From Microcebus murinus (taxonomy: Eukaryota > Chordata > Mammalia > Primates > Cheirogaleidae): a stretch of DNA of 64,000 nt. Below are positions 23,736 through 35,700 of this stretch, piece by piece (positions within the stretch are counted from its first letter, which is position 1; the number at the start of each line of letters is the position of its first letter). The notes under the pieces are model-generated. The model made no database searches. It saw only the letters and a list, made by a program, of their open reading frames with translations, and was not told the DNA's origin. Location of the stretch: contig NC_134117.1 of NCBI RefSeq assembly GCF_040939455.1, positions 52,153,001 to 52,217,000 on the forward strand, written 5' to 3'. The position numbers and the translations under genes are program-made.

Positions 23736-25880
23736 CTTGTGAAGAAATCCATAAATAACCAATCATACAGCTACGTGCAGATCTGGAAGACATAGTGAAG
23801 GTAGTTTGGGAGTGATTGAGTTTGGGGAACAGGCAGCAGCGGGCATTTGACCTCGGAGGGTGGTTTGTAAGATTTTCTCCATAGGGTCCCAGGGAGGGGA
23901 GGTCCAGGTAACTTCTGGGCTTGGACCCCTGAGCTGGTGCGTGGATGACTTCTCAGCTCTCTCTGAGTTGCTGGACTTGAAGGTCAGCTTTGTGGGGTGG
24001 GGGTCCTCTGGCCAGAAAGGCAGGTGAGGCTGTAGGGTCTGGAGAGCCAGGGTACAGGCGTGAGACTTCCCTTGCTCAGCCTCCTGAGGCCTCATCAGCC
24101 CTGGCTGCAGCTCGCGTCCTTAGAAAGCAGTGCGCGTGGGTGGAGGATGCCCTGCTTTCGTGACTGGAGGCCTGGCGTTCTGGCTCTCGAGTCCTGGGTC
24201 TGCGTGGGGGGCTGCCAGGGGGAGGTGTTGGGTGGTTGAGGTTCTGGGCCCACAGGGGGATGAGGCCTATTTATAGGTCCGAGAGAAGCAGGGTGAGTGT
24301 GAGGACTTTGCTGGCCCCGGCACCAGATTTCTCACTCTCTTCTCAGGATCCTCCGGGTTTGGTTGTTTTGGGGGAGGAAGGCACATTCTGGAGTTGCCAG
24401 GGCTGGGGGACAGAGGGGGAGACAGAGGGTGGGGGGTCCCATCCCTGCTGAGAGCTGCTGCACTGCCCAGAGCAGAACCTTCTCCCGAAGGCTCCTGTGT
24501 CCGCTGCCCTCGAGGGGCCGGCGGCCGTTATCACACACCTTCCTGGGGAGCGCTGTGGCATTGGAACAGGGCTCCTTTCCCGAAGACTGTTTTCTGTGGC
24601 TTTACTTCCCCGGCAGTTGGAACACATGTTCCCTTTATGATGGGCATAGAGAACAAGAGGGTGCTGGGCGGCTGGGGGTGTGGGGTCTGGCTCACAGCAT
24701 CTGTGCTGGGGCCTGGTGAGGAGAGGCCGGTGCCTGTTCCTGTGGCATCTCCTCTGGCCTGGCACATCTGCCCACCTGCTCCCCGGTCCCAAGCACCAGG
24801 GCAGGGCTCTAGCCCGCCAGCCACAGGGAAGTTCCTGCCCCACATCTCCTCGAACTCCCTTCTCCCCTCAGCTTGTCTCTTGGGGCTGGGTTTTCCCTTT
24901 CATTTCCCCTTTCAAAGGTGTGGGACTCTCTGAAGAAGTCAGTTGAAAGTGGACCCCCCAGTGTATAAGATACCGCTTCCCTCCTGTTTCAATGCCCTTG
25001 GCGGGGCTCTCGCCTGCGCTGAGGACTCCCGGGCGCGGACACCTTCTGCACAGCAGAGCCTCGTGGCTCTGGTGGCCAGATGCAGAGCCTGTGGCTTTCC
25101 GAGTGAGCCACGCTGCCATGGCCTAGTTGGTGTCCTGATTGGAAGCTCACTGAGGGGGGTGGGCTTTTCCTCCTTTGCCCGCATCCCGCCCCACCACCCA
25201 CTGTGTGACAGGAGCCCCCAGACTGGGCCGCCTTGCTGGTTCTAATCCCACCCAAGAGGGCAGATTTTAAGGGAGGTTTCTGCTAATCTCCAGGGCTAAT
25301 CCTTGGAGCCCTGTGTCTGCATGTCAGGGTGGATTTGCAGCCCACCTGCCTGGGGAGAGCTGCCCTCACTCCCACCCATGTGAGCCCCAGCTCAGGTCTC
25401 TGTGGGGCTGCAAAGGAGAGTACCCCCTCCACGGGGTGGCTTTGATTCCCTGGCTGGTGCCACCTGGTGAATGGAGCTTCTGGGATCCTACTTGTGTCTG
25501 TTCCTGCTGGATTTCTCAGCCCAGCCAGCCTCCTGGGCCCGCCCTTCCACAAGTTCCAAGCCCCTGGCTCGTAAGCCCTACCTCTCCCCACCCTGCAGCT
25601 GTCCCTGGAGGTGGGGGCCACACTTCCTGCTCCTCAGAGGGAGTCACCAAGCCTGAGATCAGGTAAGACAGAATCAGTTCCCCCAGGAGCCCTCTCCTGG
25701 CTCCTTCCTGGGACTGGGGCCTTTGGCACAGGCAAGGAGTCAGGCTCCTTCAATGGGGACGGTAGCTGTAAGTCTGAGGGCAGGCCCGGGGACAGTGGTC
25801 AGAGCCCCTGCCCACTTGGATGCCTGGAACTGAGGATGGGAGGAAAGCCGCCCCCTGCCCTGTGGCTAACTGGGCAGCAG
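23736..25880. other. GC-rich intergenic sequence downstream of FAM241B, no gene seen
   Basis: No recognisable repeat longer than fragments and no protein domain. Overlapping open frames up to about 180 codons on both strands (for example 24343-24933) reflect high GC content. Confidence 0.5.
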
Positions 25881-25995
25881 AGGAAACCTGTTCGCATTCC
25901 CAGCTCTGCTCTTCGTGGGCCCATGACTTTGGACGGTTCACTTAACCTTGGTTTCCTCATCACTAAGCCAGGATGATGATCCAGGCCCTGCCTGC
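25880..25995 (+). mobile_element. MIR fragment, sense
   Basis: 'ttcacttaaccttggtttcctcatc' with the surrounding text matches the MIR core in sense orientation. Confidence 0.7.
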
Positions 25996-26299
25996 CTCTC
26001 AGAACCTCTCAGGGGCTCGCCCGAGGCATGATGGGTGAGAGACAGAGGCGTGGGAAAAGGGACCAGCGTCCAGGCTGCCTCTGCACACGCCGCACCTTGG
26101 CCTGGACCAGGGGCCTCAGCCCCAGAGTGGCCACCGTGTCCCAGGCACCCAGGAGCGCTGGCTGGGCTGGTGCTGGGCTTTTAAGAGCAATGTTGGCCCC
26201 TCCCCAGCTGTCAGGAGAGAGACGCAGCTGCTTCCCTGTGGCCCTGGACAGTGAGGGTCGCTCTGGTCTCCAGTGTCAGGACCGGATGGTGTTTGTTGA

Positions 26300-26480
26300 G
26301 AGCAAGTGGGGTGCCCGGCCCTGTGCTAAGCACTTTATGCCATTTAACTGTCACCAGAAATTTGTGACACAGGTACTGTCACTGTCATCTTTATTTCACT
26401 GCTGAGGACACTGCAAAGGGTTTAAAACTTGCCCCAGGTCCCAGAACGAATTGAGGTGGAGCTAGGATTCAGAGGGGCCC
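26300..26480 (-). mobile_element. MIR SINE, antisense
   Basis: 'ccctgtgctaagcactttatg' and 'aacttgccccaggtcccag' are the inverted MIR 3' part and core. Confidence 0.75.
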
Positions 26481-27814
26481 ACAGCTACGCTGTTCGCCAC
26501 TCCTCTAGTCACCCCCATCAGAATCTCCGAGAAACCTGTTACAGATACAGATCGCCAGGCCTCACGACCTGCTGGGACTCAGCAGGACCAGCCTGCGCCA
26601 CTGTCAGACCAGCTCTATGGGGGCAGAGGACACAGAGGTGGGTGTGAGGGTGTCGGGCCACAGTCACTGAGTGGGGGCACGGCTCTCTCCTCTGCATGCC
26701 CAAATGCATGGTATTTTTATAGTGTGTGGACACAAGGGGGAATCCAGTGATCTCTCGAGAGGTCCCTGCAGGGCTGGTGGGGAAAACTAGATGGAGAGAC
26801 CCTGCAGCTCCCCAGCAGGGCACGACGAGGCCAAGCACGCTTACCCCTCCGCGTGCCGCTACCCAGGGCTTGGAGGAGCAGCACAAAGGACAGAAAGTTC
26901 AAGAAGCAGAAAGAGTGACAGCTCCAGTGGCATCACAGAGGGGTGTGTGGGGGGGTGTGTGTTTCTCTGATCCTCTGGTTTGTGGGTTGAGGGGAGCTGG
27001 AACACTACGGCTTCAGGGACCCAGAACTTGGAAGGGGAAATTTGAAGCTGCTCAAGTTGAAACCTGAGGCCAGCTGCCTCACGTGGCCAGGCAGGGGGAG
27101 CACTGGGCTGGGAGCAGGGCCGGTCTGCACCCCCTGGGGGCGAGGGCTTGCTGGAGGCCCTATGCCAGGTCCCCACTCCCAGCTCCATCTCTGTTAGCCA
27201 GCAGCCAGCCGTGGTACAGCCTGTCATCTCCCTGTGCCCCTGTGTCCTTGTCCGCACCTCCTGGGGCAGGGGCTCAGGTACATTCATTCGTGGGATGCAC
27301 ATAGCCCAGTTAGCACTTGATGGCACCAAGTTAGCACTTGATGTTACCATGTCACAGAGCAATAGTATTAGGGTTTACTTAACATTTTTCTTTATAGCAT
27401 TTACGTTTCATTCAAATTTATTTTTAAAAGGAGGCCTCACATTGCTATTATAAGTGAAAAGCCAGCATTACTTGGCACTTGTGGGTATTTATACAAGTAA
27501 ATCCAGTGCACAGACAATAACATCGTTCCATTTTAGCTAGCTGCTGTGGTTGTCCAAGGCTTCAAGCCCTCTGCCTGCTTTCTTTGTTAATGAGTCGGTT
27601 TGCGTGGGTTTGGAGCGGTGTTAAAGACAGACTCGCACCACCTGGAGACATTGACCCTGATGGACTGGGAAGACTGAAGAGAAATGACTGAGAATGACAT
27701 TCTCAGCACACGATTCCGTGCCGTGTCTGTTAATTGTTCACAGTTGTCTTATGCGTCACCCAAGTCATTTCACACCCTGTGGGAAACGTGGTATGACCTT
27801 GGGAAAGCTATTTT
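26481..27814. other. Intergenic sequence, no gene seen
   Basis: Unique DNA with a G/T-rich patch at 26935-26990. No domain or RNA gene recognised. Confidence 0.45.
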
Positions 27815-28140
27815 TAAAAATTCAGTGTTTGTGAGGTAATGCATTCACATGGTCCAAAGACCAAACAATAAACAAATGCAGAGAAAGTTCTCCCTCCCCG
27901 CCCTGTCCCCATCAGCCCTCCACCCTGTAGCTACTGTCCTTAGTGTCCTTTAAATCTTTGCAGAACGTAGTTATGCAAACATGAGCAAATGTGAACGTAT
28001 ATGTATATTTTCTTATTTTTATACAAACAGTGGATAATGAGACACATTTTCTGCCCCTTGCATTTTTCACTTAGCCATGTATCCTGGACACATGTCATAT
28101 GTCCGTGAAGAGTGTCCTCGCTCTGTAATCTTCTGGTGTT
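27815..28140 (-). mobile_element. Old LINE-1 3' end fragment, antisense
   Basis: The phrases 'attcacatggtccaaagacc', 'gtagctactgtcc', 'catttttcacttagccatg' and 'atcctggacacatgtcatat' follow the antisense 3' part of old mammalian L1s. About 325 bp are present. Confidence 0.7.
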
Positions 28141-28829
28141 TGAGCTGTTGATATCTCTTGGCCTCAGCAGGGTCGACTGCACCATCGCAGCTTGGGCCGT
28201 TGGCACCCAGGGGCCCTGCAGCTCTGACCCTGTCACTCTACGGAGCTTTTATCTGAATCATGGGAATCCTGACAGGAGTGTCTCCCTTTTTCTAGGGCCT
28301 GAGAGAGGAAGTCACAACCTGATTGATTTTCTCAGTCCCCTTTGCGGTCAGATAGGGTGTGATTTCTGCCCTCACCTGGCTCCTCGAAGGAGGAGTGGTG
28401 GCCGCTCACCTGACGGCTGCCTTCTGAGTCACGCCGCACAAGTCCCCAAGGTGGGGAGCAACCCTCTTCCAGCCTCCTTCATTCTGGAAAAAACAACGGG
28501 GCTGAGCCAGATTTCTGTGAAGGCCCCTTTCAGCTCTGAAATCGGACACTACCTGCCGCTGGTGGCCTTGCCCATAGCAGGTGCTTGATGGACTTTGCTG
28601 CCACCTGGCTTGGCATTCCCGGCATCACTCCTCCGCTTCCTCTGCCACCCCGTTTTTTGATGAACATGCAGATTAAGGAGATAAAGGGAAGCCATGCAAA
28701 GTGATTTAGGCCCAGGCTTTCTTTAGCTCTGAACTGGATAATGAACTCTTGGTCCCTGTCTGCACAGAGCTGGGAGAGCCCAGCCATCTTTGTGTGGGGA
28801 CCTGCCGAGTTACGAACGTTGTCCCATGG

Positions 28830-28842
28830 CGCCACCTTGTGG
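28830..28842 (-). promoter_or_regulatory. CTCF-like motif, minus strand
   Basis: The minus strand reads CCACAAGGTGGCG, 12 of 13 matches to the core CCASYAGRKGGCR. Occupancy cannot be judged from sequence. Confidence 0.4.
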
Positions 28843-28944
28843 AATGTCTGGTGGGAGCACGACCTCCCTGCTGTCTGACCTTATATTGTGGTGAGATTCC
28901 AGGTGGAGAGCATGCACAAATCCGTTGCAATTTCCTACGTACTG

Positions 28945-29115
28945 TGGTCTTGGCCTGGGCTAAGCCCTATGCCAGGAGTGCTCCTAAGCCTTATCTCATT
29001 GCATCCTTTCCCAAACAAACAAAAATATAGACGTCTTTCTCTTCACCCAGGTGGTGAACGAGGCTCAGAGAGACTAAGGTAATCTGTACGTGGTCCCACA
29101 GTTGGTAGGCGGCAG
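28945..29115 (-). mobile_element. MIR SINE, antisense
   Basis: 'gggctaagccctatgccagg', 'aacgaggctcagagagac' and 'gtcccacagttggtaggcgg' give the inverted MIR layout, with a small A-rich interruption near 29010. Confidence 0.75.
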
Positions 29116-29519
29116 ACCTGGCCTGCCTCTCCCGCCTCTGGCTCACTGCGAATGTGGGAGCCCGAGCACTGGCCCCCAGGAGGAGGAGCTGTCACCACGG
29201 TCCCTGGGGCCCAGTCTTGAACCAGACCTTCTAGTATTCGAGCTTTCAGTGTAGGAGACGGAATGAGAAGGTTCAGACTTGGGTATTTTCTAGCCCAGGG
29301 TTGCTGTCGGCAGGTTAGGTGACCCCGGGGCAGGGACTTGCTTGCTTTCTAAGGCTGTGCTCTCTCTAGGCGGGGCTGGCTGCATCCAGCAGTGCCCGCC
29401 AGCACCTTACACTTGCCTGTCCTCGCCCCGGGCCCAGTGCTTTCCCCTGACGAATGTGACACTGGTGACAGGGCTGTCCTTCATGACACAGGGTCCATTG
29501 TAGCACTTCTCTCTTTCAT

Positions 29520-29685
29520 CAGAGGCAGGAGCACTCGAGTCAGAGGGATCTGCCACTTGCTAGTTGTGTGCCTTTGGGCAAGTTACTTACTGTGTTCCTC
29601 CATCTGTGAAATGGGGACAGTGTGTCATCTAGGGCGGAGGTGAGGTACAAATGAAATATATGTATGAAGTACCTGGGGAGGTAGC
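29520..29685 (+). mobile_element. MIR SINE, sense
   Basis: 'gtgtgcctttgggcaagttactt', 'cctccatctgtgaaatgggg' and the following 'aggtgaggtacaaatgaaat' match MIR in sense orientation. Confidence 0.85.
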
Positions 29686-31234
29686 TGCATTCCACAGACG
29701 AGAGTTGGTAACAGGTCACGTGTCCTGTGGTGCTCGTTAGTGAAAATCGGCTGCCCCAAGTCAAGACTATTTTAAAATGCAAGTTGCTTTTGAAATTCTG
29801 GGAAAAAAATTGGAAAAGTTTCCAATATGGCTGCTCATCAGTAGAATGCAGTTCAGAAACGTACGTCTGGGGCCTTGGCCTGGGCGAGAGCCCTGAGCAG
29901 TCTACGAGACGGCGGTTTTATTGCAGCTTTGAGCTCAGCGAACTCTGAGAAGCCGCCTCTTCTGATGAAGTGGCTGAACTCTGGACACCGCCAGCGGGAA
30001 CGCACGGGACGACCACGAGCACCTTGGACGAGGTGTTCCTTTTCCTGCGACCGTGGTTCCTCTGCACAACCCATTCACCCGGCAGCTTGAAAACATGGTG
30101 CACGGCAGGTTCCAACCCCAGAGCCACGGTCTGCCTTGCTCTAGGCAGGAGCTGCTCTCTCCCTGGGGAGCAGGGTTTGTGGCTCCCGCCCTCCACACGC
30201 CAGGCTGAGTTTCCCAGCGCAGGGATCATACTTGGTTCTTTTTTTTGTGTTCCCAGCCCCCGACAGAGGGCCTGGCTCCTAGTCAAAGCTTAGGGATTGT
30301 TCAGGGAGTTGCGTGAGAAGGCTCGAGGCACCGGCCCAACTGAAGGGAGGAGGGGACCCGGAGAGCAGGGCTCACCCTTCCTGCCTGGGCCAGGTGGATC
30401 CTGGTTACTTGCGGGTCACCTGCACACTCAGGGCCTTTATTCTGCAGTTATAAATGCAGGCAGTTCTACCCTCCTGCACGTGGGGGAGAAGAGGAGGGAG
30501 GGAAGAAAGGAAGGGAGGAGGGAGGAATGAAAGAACCTGGGTCAACAGTGTAAATGCAGTCCGGAGCCAGGGGTCAGGGGTCCCTGGGACATCTGCCTGC
30601 ATCCCCATGTCTCTCTTAAATGAAGCAGCAACCTTCCCGTGATGTCCACCAACTGAGAACACCCCTGTTCCCCATCCCCCTGAGCTCCCCCCGCTCCGGG
30701 AGCTGGGGGATCCTATCTCAGGGCTGTAGTCTCTGTGCTCTCCTGTCCCTTTTCTGCTGTGATTCTCCTTGGAGTTGGGTCACAGGCCAGGCCCAGCCCA
30801 GAATCCAGAGGGCGCAGTGCCCCTGGGACACACAGGTGTTGTGGAAGTGATGCGTTGTGGCCTCCCAGCTCAGGAAGCGACTGCAGCATGGCCCTCTGCG
30901 TGCACGTGTTAGCTTCTTGTTTCCTCCACTGTATTCCCAGGGGAGTTAGACTCTTGCCCTTTGCGTCTAAGCCCTTGAGAAACCAGGGCCTGTTCTACTT
31001 GGGCTCTGACTACCAGTGACTCAGTTATGTAGGTTGGAACTCAAATGCCCTTGGGGACCAGGCAGGGGACTGAGAGAACGATGTGAAACAGCTGGGCACC
31101 CTGCGACAGGGAGAAGTGTGGCCCGTGGAGAACTGAGCAGGGCTTAGGCTCCTAAAGGTGTCAAGACGCTACACAGCGCCATGCAGATCAGGGCCAGTGG
31201 GGGCCACAGGCTCCTCCTAGCTCATGGTAGGCTC
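29686..31234. other. Intergenic sequence, no gene seen
   Basis: Mostly unique DNA. A purine-only run occurs at about 30481-30534 (GGGAGGAAG-type). Open frames across 29850-30300 on both strands have no recognisable domain. Confidence 0.45.
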
Positions 31235-31400
31235 TGGAGTCTGTGTCCTCCCCCCAGTAGCTGTGTGGCCTCAGGAAATTTAGTCCCCCTTTCCCCAAGC
31301 CTCAGTTTCTCTTTCTAAATGGAAAAAATAACACCCCCTCCTGGGGTTGATGTGCAGAGAAAAGTGAAGTTATATATTCCTTAAATATTGCATAAAATAT
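31235..31400 (+). mobile_element. MIR SINE, sense
   Basis: 'agctgtgtggcctcaggaaat', 'caagcctcagtttctct' and 'aaatggaaaaaataacacc' follow the MIR core order. Confidence 0.8.
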
Positions 31401-31404
31401 TCTT

Positions 31405-31740
31405 GATATAGCACTTCTATTTGTTTCCTAGACTGTGTAAAAAATTACCTAAAACTTAGCAGCTTTGAAAAGCACGCATTTGGTATCTTGCAGTTTCTGG
31501 CTAAGTGAGGCTACAAACAGGGTCAGTTGGGGCTGGGTCCACTTCTAGGTTCCCTAAGTTGCTTAACTGGCAGAATTCACTGTCCTGCAGGTGGCGGATG
31601 CATGGCAGCTTGTTTCTTAAAAGCCAGCAATGGAGAGAGACTGTAGAGTGATTCCGCCCTCGCTAGACATCCTGGCACCCATGCCACGTTCTGTTGGTTA
31701 GAAGCAAGTCCCAGGTCCACTCAGGGAGGGGATCAGAGAA
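31405..31740 (-). mobile_element. Diverged LTR- or transposon-like relic
   Basis: 'ttgtttcctagactgtg', 'aattacctaaaacttagcagc' and 'tggctaagtgaggctac' resemble an abundant antisense old repeat of the MLT type, but the family is not certain. Confidence 0.45.
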
Positions 31741-31844
31741 AAGCATGTACACTGAAGGCTGGGGTCACGGGGTCACCTTCAGCCCACCCATCATAGCACC
31801 AGGTCAATTGTTGGCCATTTTTGCAAAAGATTAGGGGCGTACCT

Positions 31845-31990
31845 TCTGGCAGGCAGTGTGTGCAGGATTTCATACACATTATTCCAGCTATTTTAATTGC
31901 TTTATGGACAAATGAAGGCTCAGAAAAACCAGGCAACTTACCTGAACTCACCCAGCAAGTAAGCGGCAGGATTTAAACCCAGGTCCCTCT
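31845..31990 (-). mobile_element. MIR SINE, antisense
   Basis: 'tttatggacaaatgaaggctcag', 'ggcaacttacctgaactca' and 'cagcaagtaagcggcagg' match inverted MIR. Confidence 0.85.
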
Positions 31991-32814
31991 GTCACCCGTG
32001 TCTTGGGTCTTTCCTTGACATCACACTCAAGGTCAGGGGCAGCTTGAATCCATTCCTAAGGAGCCCTCCGACTCTTTAAGGTACTTGCTTTGGGCGTCAG
32101 TTATCTCCCTGAGTTCAAGTCCTTTAACTCTTGTTCTGTCAGGCCCTGTGCTTGGCTGCTGAGTTTCTCTGTCCCATCTTCCTTTAGTTCTGTCCCCAGA
32201 CATCACTAGAAATGGTTCCAGCTTTTTGCCCCAGAGTTACATCCACCTCCATTTGTCTGTCCAGTGGTTCTTCTGTCTCCTGTCAACTCGTCCCACCCAA
32301 TTAAGGTAATTCAACAAACGGCTACTGAGACTCCTCTCTGTGAAAGCCTCATGCAGGGCCCTGCACCCCACCTCCCCCCCCAAGCTTCTTCCAGGCTAAT
32401 GAGCAGGCAGCATGTTCATTATGACTCTAGTCCTGTGAGTTGCGCTTTTTGAGGACAGGGACAGAAAAAAAACTAAAACAACACTGTCCTTAAAAGAAAT
32501 GTCATTTCCTCTCTCTAAGTCAGGAGTAGACAACACAGGGAGGGTTCGGGCTCCTGCACAAAGTTGTCAGGAATGCAGGCTCCTGTCGTCCAGCAGCTTT
32601 GCCTTATGGTCCGAGGTGGCTGCTAAGCTCCAGCCATTGTGCCCACATTTCCACCAGCAGGAAGGAGGAAGAGGCGAAGATGAATTCTCCCTAACCACCC
32701 ACACCAGGTCAGCTCCCTGGTCACACGCTCCCTTGGCACTTTTGCTTCCCCTTCAACATGAAGAGTAGCTCATTCTTTGTGTCATCGTTTGTTTGATGTC
32801 CACCCACCCCTCTC
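31991..32814. other. Intergenic sequence, no gene seen
   Basis: Unique DNA without a recognisable repeat or coding domain. Confidence 0.45.
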
Positions 32815-32960
32815 CCTTGCCTCCCGCCAGACGAGAAGCTCCGTGAAGTCTGGCATTGTGTCTGTCTTCTTTGTTGCTCTAGTCCTGCTGTCCAGCACAG
32901 TGCTTGCCACATAGTAGGTGCTCAGCTAATAGTTATCGATGGAAGAAACAAACACTCGAG
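32815..32960 (+). mobile_element. L2 LINE 3' end, sense
   Basis: 'agaagctccgtgaagtctggc', 'cagcacagtgcttgccacatag' and 'taggtgctcagctaatag' are the typical last 130 bases of L2. Confidence 0.8.
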
Positions 32961-33049
32961 ATTGTGCGTTATACATGTTCTTGATATTAGGATGGGTTGG
33001 AGTTGGCCTGGCCCAAATCTGGAGTCTTCTGAATCGAGTCTATGATGGT

Positions 33050-33235
33050 GAGTGCTGCCGAGGGCTTTACGTGCGTTGCCTCATTTGCCCTTCTCTTCAG
33101 CAGAACCCTGAGAGGTGACACTGCTGCCACCTCCAGTTAGCAAGTGGGAAAATGGCACAAGGTTGTGGAACTGCCAAGCAGGACAGGTGTGATTTGAACT
33201 TGGCTCTCCAACTCAAAGCCTGTGTTCTCTTACCT
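33050..33235 (-). mobile_element. MIR SINE, antisense
   Basis: 'gggctttacgtgcgttgcctca', 'aagtgggaaaatggcacaagg' and 'gaactgccaagcaggac' fit inverted MIR. Confidence 0.7.
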
Positions 33236-34107
33236 AGTGACTTTCCGAGAAAGCAGGGTGCCCACAGTCCCCTCCAGGCCTTCTGTCCTGGCTCCCTCGA
33301 TGGCTGGCAGACAGCTCAGCAGTCATACGTTCGATCACAGATGCCCAGGAAGCGTCACATGCTGGGCGGCATGCCACCTGCAGAATGTGGAGGAACCTCA
33401 CATTCTGGAAGGGCAGTGGGAGAATGCTGGTTCCCCAGCTGTCCTCCTCTAGAGATTTCCGGGAGTCCTGTGGTCCAGGGGCTCTTCCAGACCACAGAGG
33501 AGGGGGTGGGTGGGGCTGGGGTGAGCAGGGCTTGTCTTGCAGTGGGTGCTGTGTGTGCCGGGGCTTCAATTTCTGCCTCCCTCTCGGTGGGGCCCATCTG
33601 GTAAATGGAAGGTGATGGGAACTCTGGTGCCCACCTGCGCTGGGCCCCCTTGCACCATGTGGGGGTCCCAGAGCCCCCAGCCCATGGAGCAGTGCTGAGA
33701 GACACTGTGGGAGGGGCTCTGATCTCCCCCAGCCTCAACCAAATACTCCGGGGAGCGACCAGATTCTGGCTGGAGTCGAGGCGCTCAAAGACTGTCCAAG
33801 CTATAAAGAGCCCTGAGGGGTAATGTGGTCCAAAACTCTGTTGCACAGATGTGACACTGAAGCCCAGCGAGGCCATGGACTCCCAGGATCACACCGCTGA
33901 TCGGTGTCAGAGCTGGCCCTGGCTCTCAGCTGGATGCCTGCTGTGGCTCACTTGGCTGAAGGATCCATCTGGCCCACTGGCCATCTGAGGGGGTTTGGGG
34001 AGGGTCCTAGTTGACACCTGGCTTGAAGAGGTAGGTCCCTGGCTCTGCTGTGGAGGATGTGCTGGGACCACCAATTTTGGTCACTGCCACCTTGCTTCCA
34101 GCAGCCA
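33236..34107. other. GC-rich intergenic sequence with a MIR remnant
   Basis: About 33825-33960 reads as a short inverted MIR fragment ('agatgtgacactgaagccc', 'gatcacaccgctgatcgg'). The rest is unique. Overlapping open frames up to about 170 codons have no domain. Confidence 0.45.
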
Positions 34108-34120
34108 CCAGCAGGTGGCG
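34108..34120 (+). promoter_or_regulatory. CTCF core motif, plus strand
   Basis: CCAGCAGGTGGCG matches the core CCASYAGRKGGCR at all 13 positions. A weaker sense-strand motif (12 of 13) is at 31584-31596. Occupancy is not shown. Confidence 0.5.
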
Positions 34121-34597
34121 CAAGGCACCTAGCTGCCTCCTAACTTCCAGGAAAAGAGAATGGCAAACCGTTCGCTATCTGAGGGCCAGAGGCTGGCTTT
34201 GGAGCTCAGCTTCCAACCACCCCGTCTCTGGCACCCTTGTGCTGGGGTCCCTGGGGCAGAGGAGGGACTGGAGGCCCCAAATGGGGTTCCTCTGGTTCCA
34301 GACCCTTCGGAGGGTTGCTGTGGGGTAGGGGACTGGGCACACAGGGTGTGCTCCACTTGCCCGTCTTGAGTAAGCGATAGCGAGTGATGGGATAAGAGCA
34401 CCGAGGGTGGGTGGGTGTCCTGGCTCCAACTGGGTGCGATTCATCCGATTCATCTGGGGCTCCAGCCCAGACCTCTTTGCTTTGCTCAACTCGCCGGCAC
34501 ATTCCCTCACTTGGCACACGGGGCACTTCCTTCTCTGCTGGGAAAGGGCCAGGGAACGCAGGATGCCCCGAGAGTGGCCGTCTGGATCCTGGAACCT

Positions 34598-34725
34598 TCT
34601 CCTCTCTCCGTCTTTCCCACTCTCTCTCTCCATCTCTCCTTCCTGTCCTCCCCCTGCCCTCCTTTCTTCCGCCCCTCTTGTCTCTTTCTCACTCTCGCCT
34701 CTTCCCAGTCCCCACAGGGACCTCG
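34598..34725. repeat. Pyrimidine-rich tract
   Basis: About 130 bases of almost only C and T on the + strand ('cctctctccgtctttcc', then 'ctctctctctcc'), with a few interruptions. The mirror-like homopyrimidine runs are compatible with triplex DNA. Confidence 0.7.
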
Positions 34726-35269
34726 CAGGTCTAGCCCCCGCCCCCAGCAACTCATCTGCGCAGGCAAACAGGGACCAATACCAGTGGGTTTCTAGGATGT
34801 GGTTTCCATGGCAACAGTGCATCTCCTGCCTCCTCGGTACTGAGCCCTGGGCAGGTTGCCGTGGAGACTCTCACCTCATTGAGGAGTGATTTGTGGGACT
34901 GTTTTTCTTCTTTACTTTGTCTTCTTCCTTCCCTGCAGAAATTCTGCCAGCCCAGATGGGTTTTCTTCCACTCATGGCAAACCTGGTAGCCCTCTGGAGA
35001 AGGGCTTCCCACCTGGGGCCACCTACACCTGGACAGCATTTTGTTTACACAAGGTCCCCCTGGTAACCTTCACCCCCCACAGGGTGGGTGAGGCTTCCCT
35101 AAGGGCTGGCTGAACGGTCGCCACAGAGAAACAGGCCAAAGCAGACCCGGTTCCCACCTCTTCTACCCACAGTGCCCTGTGAGGCCCTTGCCCCGTTGCA
35201 TGCGGCCAACATTTGTCAACCCTGAGAGCTTCTGCTTGGCAGCCATTTTCCTTGAGTGCTCGTGGCTTG

Positions 35270-35415
35270 GGACAGAGGGTGGGAGACAGTGAGGAAGAGA
35301 GGGGGGTGAACCCAGGCAAAAGAGGTAGGTTAGGGGAGGGAGAGGCACTGGGTAAGGGAGGTGGGGAGGGAGCCTGCGGGAGCTTAAGGAAGAGGACGGG
35401 ACTGGGGGAGGGTGA
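35270..35415. repeat. Purine-rich tract
   Basis: The + strand is mostly G and A ('ggggagggagaggcactgg', 'ggaggtggggagggagc'), about 145 bases with interruptions. G runs of three or more recur, so G-quadruplex folding is possible. Confidence 0.65.
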
Positions 35416-35459
35416 CAGTTGAGGTCACCAAAGCAAGCCAAGCCGCAAGTCCAGAGCGG

Positions 35460-35700
35460 GAGTATTTCTCTGGTGTTAATGCCCTTTATAAATCACTACG
35501 CAGCCCCAAACCCAAAACAGGCCTCTTCTTTCTCTGCCAAGCAGAGAATGTGTTTGTCGACATAAAAACATATTAAGCACATTGTGGCCTTTCCCCCCTC
35601 CCAAGTTGAAAGCCATTACAATAATTAATTAAGGCAGGAGATTAATTAAAGAGCCGTTTCCCCCAGTTTTCCCCGAATAGATCAATCAGGGGGCGGGGGA
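35460..35700. promoter_or_regulatory. Candidate enhancer: AT-rich block with homeodomain-type sites
   Basis: An AT-rich block lies abruptly inside GC-rich DNA and shows no repeat signature. It holds two TTAATTAA palindromes at 35625-35632 and 35642-35649, 17 bp apart, and a PBX/HOX-type TGATTGAT on the minus strand at 35681-35688. Such low-divergence-looking, repeat-free AT blocks are often conserved enhancers; this is an inference. Conservation could not be tested. Confidence 0.4.
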
